Assembly: GCA_019456405.1 (NCBI GenBank)
Contig: WJXM01000020.1
Location: 1-64,000 of the forward strand
Direction: 5' to 3'
From: Ferrovum sp.
Lineage (GTDB): Bacteria; Pseudomonadota; Gammaproteobacteria; Burkholderiales; Ferrovaceae
Length of the DNA: 64,000 nucleotides
This document shows, piece after piece, positions 8,149 through 17,165 of this stretch. Within the stretch, counting starts at the first letter, position 1; every line of letters begins with the position of its first letter. Below the pieces are notes generated by a model. The model was not told the DNA's origin. It saw nothing but the letters and a program-made list of their open reading frames with translations, and made no database searches. Both the position numbers and the translations under genes were made by a program.

Positions 8149-8912
8149 GGGGCAACCACTCCCTCGTTCGTCGCGTCCCCGACCCAGGCATAACCTTCCC
8201 GTTCCAGTTCCAAAGCCAATTCGGGACCACCGGAACGCTGGATGCGTCCATCGGACAACACATGCACGAAGTCCGGTTTGATGTAATCCAGCAGGCGCTG
8301 GTAGTGCGTCACCAGAATCATGGCGCGATCGGGACTCCGCAAACTGTTGACCCCATGGGACACGACTTTCAAGGCATCGATGTCCAAACCTGAATCGGTT
8401 TCGTCGAGAATTGCCAAATTGGGTTCCAAAACCACCATCTGGAGAATTTCGTTACGCTTTTTCTCACCACCGGAAAAACCTTCATTGACGGCGCGATAGA
8501 GCATCGACTCGTTCATCTCCATCAACTTCATCTTGTCCTTGACCAGAGCCAGAAAATCCATGGCATCCAATTCAGGCAACCCGCGATGCTTGCGCTGGGC
8601 ATTGAGCGCAGCCTTGAGCAAATAGACATTGCCCACTCCGGGGATTTCCACGGGATACTGAAAAGCCAGAAAGATTCCTTCCCGTGCCCGTTCTTCCACC
8701 GCCAGTGCCAGCAAATCCTTGCCCTGATAGGTCACACTGCCGCCCGTGACGGTCGCATTCTCCCGTCCCGCCAGCACATTGGACAGGGTACTCTTCCCTG
8801 AACCGTTCGGTCCCATGAGGGCGTGCACTTCACCCGCCTTCACGTCCAGGTTGATTCCCTTCAAAATCGGCTTGTCGCCGACCGATGCCTGTAGATTCTT
8901 GATGCTTAACAT
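8145..8912 (-). CDS. sufC: SufC, ABC-type ATPase of the SUF complex
   Basis: A 255-aa cytosolic ABC ATPase that drives shape changes of SufB and SufD during cluster assembly. Walker A is GPNGSGKS (34-41), the ABC signature FSGGEKKR (146-153), Walker B LAILDETDSGLD (167-178) and the switch histidine His203 (VTHYQRLLDYI). The ETDSGLD sequence and FSGGEKKRNEILQM are hallmarks that separate SufC from transporter ATPases. There are no membrane segments. It starts 55 bp after sufB. Confidence 0.96.
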   Translation of the reverse strand: MLSIKNLQASVGDKPILKGINLDVKAGEVHALMGPNGSGKSTLSNVLAGRENATVTGGSVTYQGKDLLALAVEERAREGIFLAFQYPVEIPGVGNVYLLKAALNAQRKHRGLPELDAMDFLALVKDKMKLMEMNESMLYRAVNEGFSGGEKKRNEILQMVVLEPNLAILDETDSGLDIDALKVVSHGVNSLRSPDRAMILVTHYQRLLDYIKPDFVHVLSDGRIQRSGGPELALELEREGYAWVGDATNEGVVAP

Positions 8913-8967
8913 AGCGTTTCCATCGTTCCGAAATTATTGAATTTGGCCTGAGTCCCTGGAGCAAATC

Positions 8968-10416
8968 TCAGCCCACGCTGCCCTCGAGACTGACCCCGAG
9001 CAATTTCTGTGCCTCCACCGCGAATTCCATGGGCAATTCCTTGAAGACTTCCTTGCAAAACCCGTTGACGATCATGGATACGGCATCTTCGGCCGACAGG
9101 CCGCGCTGCCGGCAAAAAAACAGTTGATCTTCACCGATCCGTGACGTGGAAGCCTCATGCTCGACCGTTGCCGTATTGTTCTTGACTTCGATATAGGGGA
9201 AAGTATGGGCTTGGCAACGATCTCCCAAAAGCAGGGAATCACATTGCGTGTGGTTACGCGCGCCCGTGGCCGATCGGGCCATGCGCACCAATCCGCGGTA
9301 TGCCTGTTGTCCAAACCCTGCGGAAATCCCCTTGGACACGATGGTACTGCGGGTGTTCCTGCCGACGTGGATCATCTTGGTCCCCGTATCTGCCTGCTGG
9401 CGATGATTGGTCAAGGCCACGGAATAGAACTCACCCACGGAATCCTCGCCACGCAAAATCACGCTGGGATATTTCCAGGTAATGGCCGATCCGGTCTCCA
9501 CCTGTGTCCAGGAAATATGGGAACGCGCCCCCCGACAATCACCGCGTTTGGTGACGAAGTTGTAGATTCCTCCACGCCCCTCCTTGTCTCCCGGATACCA
9601 GTTCTGTACCGTGGAGTACTTGATTTTTGCATCTTCCAGCGCCACCAGTTCCACCACCGCGGCATGCAACTGGTTTTCATCACGCATGGGGGCAGTACAG
9701 CCTTCCAGATAACTCACGGAAGCACCTCGATCCGCAATGATCAGGGTGCGTTCAAACTGCCCGGTATTTTTGGCATTGATGCGGAAATAGGTAGACAATT
9801 CCATGGGACACCGCACGCCCGGTGGGATGTAGACAAAGGAACCGTCACTGAACACCGCCGAATTCAAGGCCGCATAAAAGTTATCCTGAACGGGCACCAC
9901 CGTGCCCAGATACTGTTTGATCAATTCTGGATGATGCTGCACCGCTTCGGAAAAAGAGCAGAAGATAATCCCGACTTCCGCCAACTTGTCCTTGAAGGTG
10001 GTCGCCACCGAAACACTGTCGAATACCGCATCCACCGCCACCCCTGCCAAAATGGCCCGCTCATGCAGAGGGATTCCCAATTTTTCGTAGGTCTTGAGCA
10101 ATTCGGGGTCCACTTCGTCCAGGCTTTTAGGTCCATCCTTCTGCGACTTGGGGGCAGAGTAGTAGATGATGTCCTGGTAATCGATGGGAGGATAATGGAC
10201 ACTGGCCCAGGTGGGCGGAGTCATTTTGAGCCAGCGACGATAGGCCTCGAGACGCCACTCCAGAAGAAATTCCGGTTCGTTCTTGCGCGCAGAGATCAGG
10301 CGTACGGTGTCCTCGGACAACCCTTTGGGTATTTCATCCGATTCGATGGAGGTTTCAAATCCATGTCGGTATTCCAGTGAAATCAGGCCTTCCAAGGTAT
10401 CGGGAATGGAGTTCAT
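8968..10416 (-). CDS. sufB: SufB, scaffold subunit of the SufBC2D complex
   Basis: A 482-aa SufB, full length. Diagnostic stretches are [58 protein letters not shown], and [18 protein letters not shown], with the C-terminal [22 protein letters not shown], where the Glu/Cys residues help hold the nascent cluster. It is the first structural gene after the regulator, 3 bp downstream of it, with GGAGAG eight bases before the ATG. Confidence 0.96.
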   Translation of the reverse strand: MNSIPDTLEGLISLEYRHGFETSIESDEIPKGLSEDTVRLISARKNEPEFLLEWRLEAYRRWLKMTPPTWASVHYPPIDYQDIIYYSAPKSQKDGPKSLDEVDPELLKTYEKLGIPLHERAILAGVAVDAVFDSVSVATTFKDKLAEVGIIFCSFSEAVQHHPELIKQYLGTVVPVQDNFYAALNSAVFSDGSFVYIPPGVRCPMELSTYFRINAKNTGQFERTLIIADRGASVSYLEGCTAPMRDENQLHAAVVELVALEDAKIKYSTVQNWYPGDKEGRGGIYNFVTKRGDCRGARSHISWTQVETGSAITWKYPSVILRGEDSVGEFYSVALTNHRQQADTGTKMIHVGRNTRSTIVSKGISAGFGQQAYRGLVRMARSATGARNHTQCDSLLLGDRCQAHTFPYIEVKNNTATVEHEASTSRIGEDQLFFCRQRGLSAEDAVSMIVNGFCKEVFKELPMEFAVEAQKLLGVSLEGSVG

Positions 10417-10419
10417 GAT

Positions 10420-10878
10420 TCAGACTCTCCGTAAATCGGCTCGGGATGCCGGTAAATGAATGGGATGAACGGCGGGCAGACGCATTTCCGCCAGAGTCAC
10501 CTGCGCCAGGGCATCATGCACGGCTTGGTTGATGCGCTGCCAGTTGGTCTTGATGGCACAGGAGATGGAACGCTGACAATCGCCTGGTTGCTGTGCGGTT
10601 CCGCAGTCGGTCAATCCAACCGGACCTTCCAGAGCGGTCACTACATCGACCATGGAGATCTGGTCGGGACGACGCGCCAGCAGATACCCGCCCTTGGTTC
10701 CGCGCTGTGAATCGAGCAGATTGCCGTTTACCAAGGTTTTGAGCAATTTGGTGGTGGTGGGCAAAGGTACGCCCACGGCCAGGGAAACTTCCTGGGCCGT
10801 AAACAAGCGCACCTCATCCTGCGCCATGTGGGTCAGAATGAGAATGCCATAGTCCGTCAGTTTACCGATGCGAATCAT
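10420..10878 (-). CDS. SufR-type Rrf2-family iron-sulfur regulator of the suf operon
   Basis: A 152-aa Rrf2/IscR-family repressor and first gene of the suf operon. The N-terminal winged helix reads GKLTDYGILILTHMA ... FTAQEVSLAVGVPLPTTTKLLKTLVNGNLLDSQRGTKGGYLLAR. Three cysteines, Cys92, Cys101 and Cys107, are placed like the Fe-S ligands of IscR (spaced 9 and 6 here), so it probably senses cluster supply. It fits the proteobacterial 'SUF system Fe-S cluster assembly regulator' subfamily. A 17-bp palindrome overlapping the operon -10 box, 40 bp upstream, is its likely operator, giving autoregulation. Confidence 0.9.
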   Translation of the reverse strand: MIRIGKLTDYGILILTHMAQDEVRLFTAQEVSLAVGVPLPTTTKLLKTLVNGNLLDSQRGTKGGYLLARRPDQISMVDVVTALEGPVGLTDCGTAQQPGDCQRSISCAIKTNWQRINQAVHDALAQVTLAEMRLPAVHPIHLPASRADLRRV

Positions 10879-10917
10879 ACTGTTGCCCCGATTAGACTAA
10901 AAGTAACTCGTGCATAC

Positions 10918-10952
10918 AGTACTATTATAGTACTCTTTACGCCCTCATGCAA
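10918..10952 (-). promoter_or_regulatory. suf operon promoter with palindromic operator over the -10 box
   Basis: On the minus strand a -35 box TTGCAT (10947-10952) and a perfect -10 box TATAAT (10924-10929) are 17 bp apart, a textbook sigma-70 promoter firing toward sufR. The -10 lies in the middle of a 17-bp perfect palindrome, AGTACTAT-T-ATAGTACT (10918-10934). Binding of a dimer there would block RNA polymerase. The adjacent Rrf2 regulator is the natural candidate. The site is also upstream of the divergent gshA, so it might affect glutathione synthesis, but no promoter for gshA was identified. Confidence 0.8.
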
Positions 10953-11092
10953 CCTACAGAACTTTCTCCTTGATTTACGAACAATTTTCCCGGAGTTTCG
11001 ATCCTGCAGACTTTTCCTTTCCTTTGGCCAATCTGATGCACTATCCCAGGCGCACTGATAGAATGGGCTGGCTAAACCTTAGGAATGAGTTC

Positions 11093-12376
11093 ATGGTGCC
11101 CCATTTGACGACTGCCCTCACGGGCCCCCTGCTGACTCTGGAAAAACAGATTCTCGATGCAATGCCGCTCATCGAACATTGGTTCAGGCACCAATGGCAG
11201 GAACACTCTGCCCCTTTTTATGCCTCCGTGGATCTGCGCAATGCCGGGTATAAACTGGCCCCTGTGGATACCAACCTGTTTCCTGCCGGCTTCAACAACC
11301 TGAATAAGTCATTTGATGCCCTATGCGTCCAGGCCGCCATGAGCGCAGTAGAAAAAATCTGCCCAGATACCCGACAGTTCCTGCTCATTCCGGAAAATCA
11401 CACGCGCAATCCCTATTACCTGCAAAATGTCTCGTCCTTGAAATCGATTCTTCAGCGTGCAGGGTTCATGGTGCGTATTGGCAGCCTGCTGCCCGAACTG
11501 ACCCAACCCACCGAAGTGCCTTTGCCCCAGGGAGGCTTCCTGCTGCTGGAACCCGTCCGGCGCCAAGGCACCCGTCTGGTTCTGGAAAACTTTGACCCCT
11601 GCGCCATTCTGCTCAACAATGATCTGTCCGGCGGCGTTCCCGACCTGCTCCAGAACCTTTCGCAAGCCGTAGTTCCGCCGCCTTGGGCAGGTTGGAGCAC
11701 GCGCCGCAAATCCCTTCACTTTACCGCCTACCGCCAGGTTGCCGAAGAATTTTGCCGTTTGATTCAAATCGACCCGTGGTTCATCGACCCCTATTTCGAC
11801 CATCGCGCCGGAGTGGATTTCTCGCAAGGGATCGGTCTGGAAGAAGTCCAGTCCCAGGTTGCCGACCTGCTCCAAAAAATTCGTCAGAAATACCAGGAAT
11901 ATGGCATCCAGGAAAATCCTTTCGTGATTCTCAAGGCAGATGCGGGAACCTATGGGATGGGAGTCATGACCATCAAGGACCCCAACGAATTGAATAAACT
12001 CAATCGGCGCCAACGCAACAAAATGTCCGTCATCAAGGAAGGCCAGGAAGTCCATGAAGTGTTGCTGCAGGAAGGGGTGCCCACCTTCGAAACCGTCGAA
12101 GATGCCGTCGCGGAACCCGTGGTTTACACGATAGACCATTTCGTGGTGGGGGGCTTCTATCGGGTCCATACCGAACGAGGTATCGATGAAAACCTCAATG
12201 CCCCTGGAGCCCATTTCGTTCCCCTGGCTTTCCAGACGCCAGCCATGTCTGCGGACTGTACCCATCAACCGGACGCCCCGCATAACCGTTTCTATACCTA
12301 TGGAGTCGTCGCCCGTCTGGCACTGTTGGCTGCAGCGCGCGAGTTGGAAATGATGGCGCCCCGCTTCTCCTCCTGA
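11093..12376 (+). CDS. gshA: GshA, glutamate-cysteine ligase (proteobacterial GshA family)
   Basis: First enzyme of glutathione synthesis, joining glutamate and cysteine with ATP. The 427-aa protein belongs to the distinct GshA family found in beta- and some other proteobacteria, not the E. coli GshA fold. Matching stretches include ASVDLRNAGYKLAPVDTNLF PAGFNNLN (split here), IPENHTRNPYY, FVILKADAGTYGMGVMTIKD and EVLLQEGVPT. The frame is open from 10970, but ATG 11093 has AGGA eight bases upstream and begins the conserved region. gshB follows after 22 bp, so the two make one operon. Confidence 0.9.
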   Translation: MVPHLTTALTGPLLTLEKQILDAMPLIEHWFRHQWQEHSAPFYASVDLRNAGYKLAPVDTNLFPAGFNNLNKSFDALCVQAAMSAVEKICPDTRQFLLIPENHTRNPYYLQNVSSLKSILQRAGFMVRIGSLLPELTQPTEVPLPQGGFLLLEPVRRQGTRLVLENFDPCAILLNNDLSGGVPDLLQNLSQAVVPPPWAGWSTRRKSLHFTAYRQVAEEFCRLIQIDPWFIDPYFDHRAGVDFSQGIGLEEVQSQVADLLQKIRQKYQEYGIQENPFVILKADAGTYGMGVMTIKDPNELNKLNRRQRNKMSVIKEGQEVHEVLLQEGVPTFETVEDAVAEPVVYTIDHFVVGGFYRVHTERGIDENLNAPGAHFVPLAFQTPAMSADCTHQPDAPHNRFYTYGVVARLALLAAARELEMMAPRFSS

Positions 12377-12398
12377 CTTCACGCACGGACCTTGCCCC

Positions 12399-13349
12399 AT
12401 GGATCTGGCCTTTATCATCGACCCCCTGGACCAACTCAAGCCCGAAAAGGATTCGAGCATTGAAATCATGCGTGCCGCCGACCAACGGGGACACCGCCTC
12501 TTTGCCATCGAACCCACCGGACTGCAACTCGATCAGGGTTGGGTTCAGGGTTGTGCCCTTCCTCTTGACTATGTGGCCTCTCAAGGAATCCAGGTCTCAC
12601 GGCACGGCGCAACTTCTTTTCGTAAACTGTGCGATTTTTCGGCGGTACTGATGCGCAAGGATCCCCCGGTGGATTCCGAATACCTGTTTGCCACCCATCT
12701 TCTGGACATAGCGGAGGGGCAGGGTGCACGGGTTTTCAACCGGCCTCAGGCCCTGCGCGATTACAACGAGAAGTTAGCCACGTCTCTTTTTCCCCATCTC
12801 TGCCCTCCCACGCTGGTGGCCCGCACCCAGGACGCTTTTCGGATCTTTTTGAAACGCCACCGGGACATCATCTTGAAACCCCTGGACGGCATGGGCGGAC
12901 GTGAGATCTTTCGTGTGAAAGAGCAGGACCCCAATGTGGCCGTCATTCTGGAAACCCTGACCCGCAACGAAACGCGCACCATCATGGCCCAGAAATTTCT
13001 TCCCGCCATTCAGGAAGGCGACAAGCGCATCCTGATGGTGCAAGGGGAACCCTTGCCCTATTGCCTTGCCCGTCTGCCCGCCCAGGGAGAAACCCGGGGC
13101 AATCTGGCGGCAGGCGGACGAGGGGTGGCCCAGCCGCTCGACCCCTCGGATCAGCGCATTGCCGAAGAAGTGGGACCCTTTTTGCGCAAAACCGGGGTAT
13201 TATTGGCGGGTCTCGACATCATCGGTACCCATCTGACCGAAATCAATCTCACCAGTCCCACCTGCTTCCGTGAAATCCGGGATCAAACCGGCTTTGACGG
13301 TGCACTGCGAGTCATCGAGGCCCTGGAAAGAGCCTGCCGACAGAGTTGA
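12399..13349 (+). CDS. gshB: GshB, glutathione synthase
   Basis: A 316-aa ATP-grasp enzyme that adds glycine to gamma-glutamylcysteine. The N-terminal domain begins MDLAFIIDPLDQLKPEKDSS with the family's D-P-L/S-K-DS signature. Later motifs are LMRKDPPVDSEYL, DIILKPLDGMGGREIFRV (ATP-grasp loop), ETRGNLAAGGRG and the metal site TEINLTSPTCFREI. Length matches E. coli GshB (316). The last 67 bp overlap the 3' end of ddl on the opposite strand. Confidence 0.95.
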   Translation: MDLAFIIDPLDQLKPEKDSSIEIMRAADQRGHRLFAIEPTGLQLDQGWVQGCALPLDYVASQGIQVSRHGATSFRKLCDFSAVLMRKDPPVDSEYLFATHLLDIAEGQGARVFNRPQALRDYNEKLATSLFPHLCPPTLVARTQDAFRIFLKRHRDIILKPLDGMGGREIFRVKEQDPNVAVILETLTRNETRTIMAQKFLPAIQEGDKRILMVQGEPLPYCLARLPAQGETRGNLAAGGRGVAQPLDPSDQRIAEEVGPFLRKTGVLLAGLDIIGTHLTEINLTSPTCFREIRDQTGFDGALRVIEALERACRQS

Positions 13350-14365
13350 TCCACTAGGCTGCCGAAGGAAATTCCCTGCGCCGCTGCCGCTTGCGGAACC
13401 AGACTCATTGCAGTCAGGCCCGGCAAGGTATTGACTTCCAGGCACCATAACCGACCCTCCGCATCGAGACGAAAGTCTGACCGACTGTAACCCTGTAGCT
13501 TGAGTGTGCGGTGAGCCAGAAGAGACAGGCGCTGGACCTCGGTCGTCTTGGCTGGCGAGAGGTCGGCAGGAAAAACTTCCCGCGCACCTCCCGGCTGGTA
13601 CTTGGCCTCGTAGTCAAAAATGTTTCCCTTTTGCAGGACGATCTCTCCCACCGTCAATGCCTGACTGCCCAACACCGGTCCGGTCAGTTCCCGCCCTGGA
13701 ACGAAACGTTCCACCATGACTTCGTCATCATGCTGAAATGCCAGTGCCAATGCTCCTGGCAATTCTTCCGGCGTGTATACGACCGACAAGCCCACCGTCG
13801 AACCTTGCTTGCTGGGTTTGACCACGACCGGCCAGCCCAGCACCCCTTCGATCTCATCAGGCGCCACAGGCGCCATCAACCAGTCCGGCGTAGGGACTCC
13901 AGCCTCACGAAGCAAGCGCTTACTCACGTCCTTGTCCATGGCCAGCGCACTCCCCAACACGCCGCTGCCGGTATAAGGAATGCCGGTCATTTCCAGCAAC
14001 CCCTGCATCCGCCCGTCCTCCCCAGCGCCCCCATGAAGTGCCAAAAACCATAGATCCGGGAAAAAATCCTCCGGCAGTGTCAGCCAGGAGGGAATACCCC
14101 GCGACAGTGTCCGTTCCCCGGAGTGACGGGTACCAACCCGTTGAGCCAATAATTCCTTTTCTTGCGACGGCGTCAGCCAACCTTGAGCCGTGTCCACCAC
14201 CCGGACCCGCTGCCCCCGACACCGCAATGCTTCCACCACCTGCACGGCGCTGGCAATGGAAATATCGCGTTCGGCACTCACGCCCCCCGTCAACACGGCA
14301 ATGGCAAGGGAATCGCCACATACAGATGAATCAACCACTGTTGCGCAATCCGGCAGCCACCCCAT
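13283..14365 (-). CDS. ddl: D-alanine--D-alanine ligase
   Basis: ATP-grasp ligase making D-Ala-D-Ala for peptidoglycan. Motifs: VLTGGVSAERDISIASA, ALHGGAGEDGRMQGLLEM, GIPYTGSGVLGSALAMDKD, VVVKPSKQGSTVGLSVV and CLEVNTLPGLTAMSLVPQAA. At 360 aa it is close to DdlA length and it stands outside any division/cell-wall cluster. The listed ATG (14365) overlaps the ppc stop by 35 bp; GTG 14338 (overlap 8 bp) is an equally reasonable start and would give a more usual N terminus. Its 3' end overlaps gshB head-on by 67 bp. Confidence 0.92.
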   Translation of the reverse strand: MGWLPDCATVVDSSVCGDSLAIAVLTGGVSAERDISIASAVQVVEALRCRGQRVRVVDTAQGWLTPSQEKELLAQRVGTRHSGERTLSRGIPSWLTLPEDFFPDLWFLALHGGAGEDGRMQGLLEMTGIPYTGSGVLGSALAMDKDVSKRLLREAGVPTPDWLMAPVAPDEIEGVLGWPVVVKPSKQGSTVGLSVVYTPEELPGALALAFQHDDEVMVERFVPGRELTGPVLGSQALTVGEIVLQKGNIFDYEAKYQPGGAREVFPADLSPAKTTEVQRLSLLAHRTLKLQGYSRSDFRLDAEGRLWCLEVNTLPGLTAMSLVPQAAAAQGISFGSLVDQLCRQALSRASMTRSAPSKPV

Positions 14366-17093
14366 TGATGGTCAAATAAATGGCTCGTTTCACGTCTTCT
14401 CCTTCCTCTCCCGCACGGAAAGAACGCAGCAGATCTACCTGAAGGTGGTTGAGCGGATCCATGTAGGGGCGCCGTTCGCGGATACTCCGGGCCAGTGTTG
14501 GATTCGACTCCAGAAACTCTTTCTGTCCGGTGATTTCGCGCAAGGCATGGGTCGTCAATTCAAACTCCGTGCGAATCTCGTGAAAAACTGCATCGCGCAA
14601 CGCTTCGTCGCTGACCAGACGGGCATAGCGTTGGGCAATGACCAGATCAGTCTTGGCCAGGACCATGTCCATGTTGGAAAGCAGGGCTTGCAGGAATGGC
14701 CAGGTACGGTACATACGGCGCAGGTATTCCCATCCCTCGGAATGAGCCGCACAAAAACGCGCCACCGCACTGCCAAACCCATACCATCCCGGTAGAATCA
14801 TGCGCGACTGAGCCCAACTGAATACCCAGGGAATGGCGCGCAAATCCTCGATTTTCTGGGTCTTGCGACGTGCTGCCGGACGACTTCCGATATTGAGTTC
14901 GGCAATTTCACTGACAGGTGTCGCCTCCCGGAAAAAACTTTCGAACCCCGGCGTCTCATACACCAAGGCACGATAGCGTTCAAAGGCATAGACCGACAAT
15001 TCTTCCATCAGCGTATAGAACTGCTCCCGTCCTTGCAGGTCTCGATCCCGATCCAGCAAGGTGGCTTCCAGCGTGGCCGCCACCAGGGTTTCGAGATTGC
15101 GTCGTCCGATGCCGGGATCAGAATACTTGCTGGCAATGACTTCTCCTTGTTCCGTCAGACGAATCTGGGCATTCACGCTGCCAGCGGGTTGCGCCAGAAT
15201 CGCATAATAACTGGGCCCCCCGCCGCGTCCCACCGAGCCCCCCCGTCCATGGAACAAACGCAACTCGATCCCATGACGGGAAAAAATTTCTACCAATACC
15301 TTTTCTGCCTTGTAGAGTTCCCAGTTGGCCGTCAGAAATCCGCCATCCTTGTTGCTGTCGGAGTATCCCAGCATGACTTCCTGGGTACGCTGACGACTGT
15401 CCAGCAACTTCTGATAGACAGGCAAGGAAAATAACCGCTCCATGATTTCGCCACAGCCGCGCAAATCGGAAATGGTCTCAAACAGCGGAATGATGTTCAT
15501 GCCCAATCGAGGGTTCTCTCCAGGCAACAGCAAGCCCGCCTCCTTGAGAATCAAGGCCACCTCGAGCAGATCGCTGACGCTGTCGGTTTTCGAGATGATG
15601 TAGTTGGGCAAGGCCTGCGGACCAAGCGAACGATGAATTTCGCGAGTCACGTCAAAAACATCCAGTTCACGTTGCACCGCTTCGCCAAACCGGGAAACGT
15701 GGGAACGTAGCAGACGGGGACTTTCCAGTTCGCGCACCAGCACATCCATCCGTTCGGATTCGCTCAGCGCGAGATAGTCCACGCCCACGCCTCCCTGCGT
15801 CAGCAATTCTGCCACCGTGTGGGCGTGAAACTCGGAATGCTGGCGCAAATCCAGAGGGGCCAGATGAAACCCGAAGGATGAAATGGCGCGAATCAACAAA
15901 CTCAAGCGCCCATCGGCCAGCAAACCGGAACCATGGCCCACCAGCGAAGTTTTCAGCAGTTTCAGGTCCGCAGAAAATTCTTCCACCGATTCGTAGGGAT
16001 CTGCCTCGTCCACCTCTTCGTTCTGACTGAAACACCCCAGACGCAAGGCAGTCTGGAACAGGCGCGCATGAATATGCGTGAGGGCACGTCGATAGGGTTC
16101 TTCGAGACGGCTGTCGGTACGTTCCGGTGAACGCTCGGCCAATGCCATGACTTCCGGCGACACCTGAACCAGACGAAAGGAAAGAGATAACTCACCGCGC
16201 AGGGTCACCAACTGGGTCAGGTAAAATTCCATGACCACGGCGCTATGACGACACATGGCGTGTTGGGTGACTTCTGCAGTCACGAAGGGATTTCCATCGC
16301 GATCCCCTCCAATCCAACTGCCCATGCGCAAAAAGGAGGGAAAGTCCTGTGCAATGCTGGCGTATTCCGGATCTTTTTCCAGGGCTGCAGCCACTTGGGA
16401 CTCGAGACGCGGCACCTCGCGCAAGAAAGTGTAGCGGTAATAAGACAGTCCATTCTCGATTTCGTCATGGACGCGCAACTTGAAGGTGCGCAATTCATTG
16501 GTTTGCCACAAGGTCAAAACTGCCCGGCGCAGGGCAGTATCATTGGCTTCCTTTTCTTCAGGGGTCAGAGCGATGCGGGTTCGTTCTTCCAGTCGGTTGG
16601 CGATCAACAGATGGCAATCGAGCACGCTCTTGCGTTGTACTTCCGTGGGATGCGCTGTCAGGACGGGGGAAATGATGGCCCGCTCAAAAAACCTTCTCAC
16701 CGTGGTCGCATCCACATTGGCCCGCTTGAGACGTTGCAAAGCCAGTGCGATGCTGCCCTCGCGGGGCGGAGCGCCGGCTTGGGAATAGGCCATGCGGCGC
16801 CGGTTATGGTGCAGGTCTTCCGCAATGTTGCACAGATGAGAGAAATAACTGAAAGCACGCACCACTGCAATGGTGTCCTCCGGGCTCAACCCATCCAGAC
16901 CGTGTTCCAGTTGGATCCGCGCCCTGTCGTCTCCGGTACGCCGATAGCGAATGGCGGTCTGGCGGATTCCCTCGATCAACTGGAAAATGACTTCGCCTTC
17001 CTGATGGCGCAAGGTGTCGCCCAAAATTCTACCCAGAAAGCGAATATCGTCGCGCAGAGGCAAGTCCTTGTCCAAACTGGAGGAAGAAGTCAT
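14331..17093 (-). CDS. ppc: Phosphoenolpyruvate carboxylase
   Basis: A 920-aa enzyme that fixes bicarbonate onto PEP to give oxaloacetate, refilling the TCA cycle. Key motifs are ISPVLTAHPTEVQRKSVLD with the catalytic His, SWIGGDRDGNPFVT, MLGYSDSNKDGGFLTANW, LFHGRGGSVGRGGGPSYYAI and the C-terminal end GLRNSG, close to the usual RNTG terminus. GGAGG lies six bases before the ATG. It is divergent from hemC, 72 bp away. In an autotroph it would be a major anaplerotic step; this is inference. Confidence 0.97.
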   Translation of the reverse strand: MTSSSSLDKDLPLRDDIRFLGRILGDTLRHQEGEVIFQLIEGIRQTAIRYRRTGDDRARIQLEHGLDGLSPEDTIAVVRAFSYFSHLCNIAEDLHHNRRRMAYSQAGAPPREGSIALALQRLKRANVDATTVRRFFERAIISPVLTAHPTEVQRKSVLDCHLLIANRLEERTRIALTPEEKEANDTALRRAVLTLWQTNELRTFKLRVHDEIENGLSYYRYTFLREVPRLESQVAAALEKDPEYASIAQDFPSFLRMGSWIGGDRDGNPFVTAEVTQHAMCRHSAVVMEFYLTQLVTLRGELSLSFRLVQVSPEVMALAERSPERTDSRLEEPYRRALTHIHARLFQTALRLGCFSQNEEVDEADPYESVEEFSADLKLLKTSLVGHGSGLLADGRLSLLIRAISSFGFHLAPLDLRQHSEFHAHTVAELLTQGGVGVDYLALSESERMDVLVRELESPRLLRSHVSRFGEAVQRELDVFDVTREIHRSLGPQALPNYIISKTDSVSDLLEVALILKEAGLLLPGENPRLGMNIIPLFETISDLRGCGEIMERLFSLPVYQKLLDSRQRTQEVMLGYSDSNKDGGFLTANWELYKAEKVLVEIFSRHGIELRLFHGRGGSVGRGGGPSYYAILAQPAGSVNAQIRLTEQGEVIASKYSDPGIGRRNLETLVAATLEATLLDRDRDLQGREQFYTLMEELSVYAFERYRALVYETPGFESFFREATPVSEIAELNIGSRPAARRKTQKIEDLRAIPWVFSWAQSRMILPGWYGFGSAVARFCAAHSEGWEYLRRMYRTWPFLQALLSNMDMVLAKTDLVIAQRYARLVSDEALRDAVFHEIRTEFELTTHALREITGQKEFLESNPTLARSIRERRPYMDPLNHLQVDLLRSFRAGEEGEDVKRAIYLTINGVAAGLRNSG

Positions 17094-17165
17094 GCCCGAC
17101 CTCCGTTCAAGGCATCCTTCATGCTAGAATTCCACATCTCGGATGCACTCATTGTGTTCTTCATC

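Noticed and set aside
9157..10380. 407-codon plus-strand frame opposite sufB
   Set aside because: Shadow of sufB, with no recognisable motifs or ribosome site.
11321..12517. 398-codon minus-strand frame opposite gshA
   Set aside because: Shadow of gshA; composition and lack of motifs argue against a gene.
16245..17165. Long N-terminal extension of the hemC frame
   Set aside because: It is antisense to well-supported ppc codons; the conserved HemC start is at 17166.
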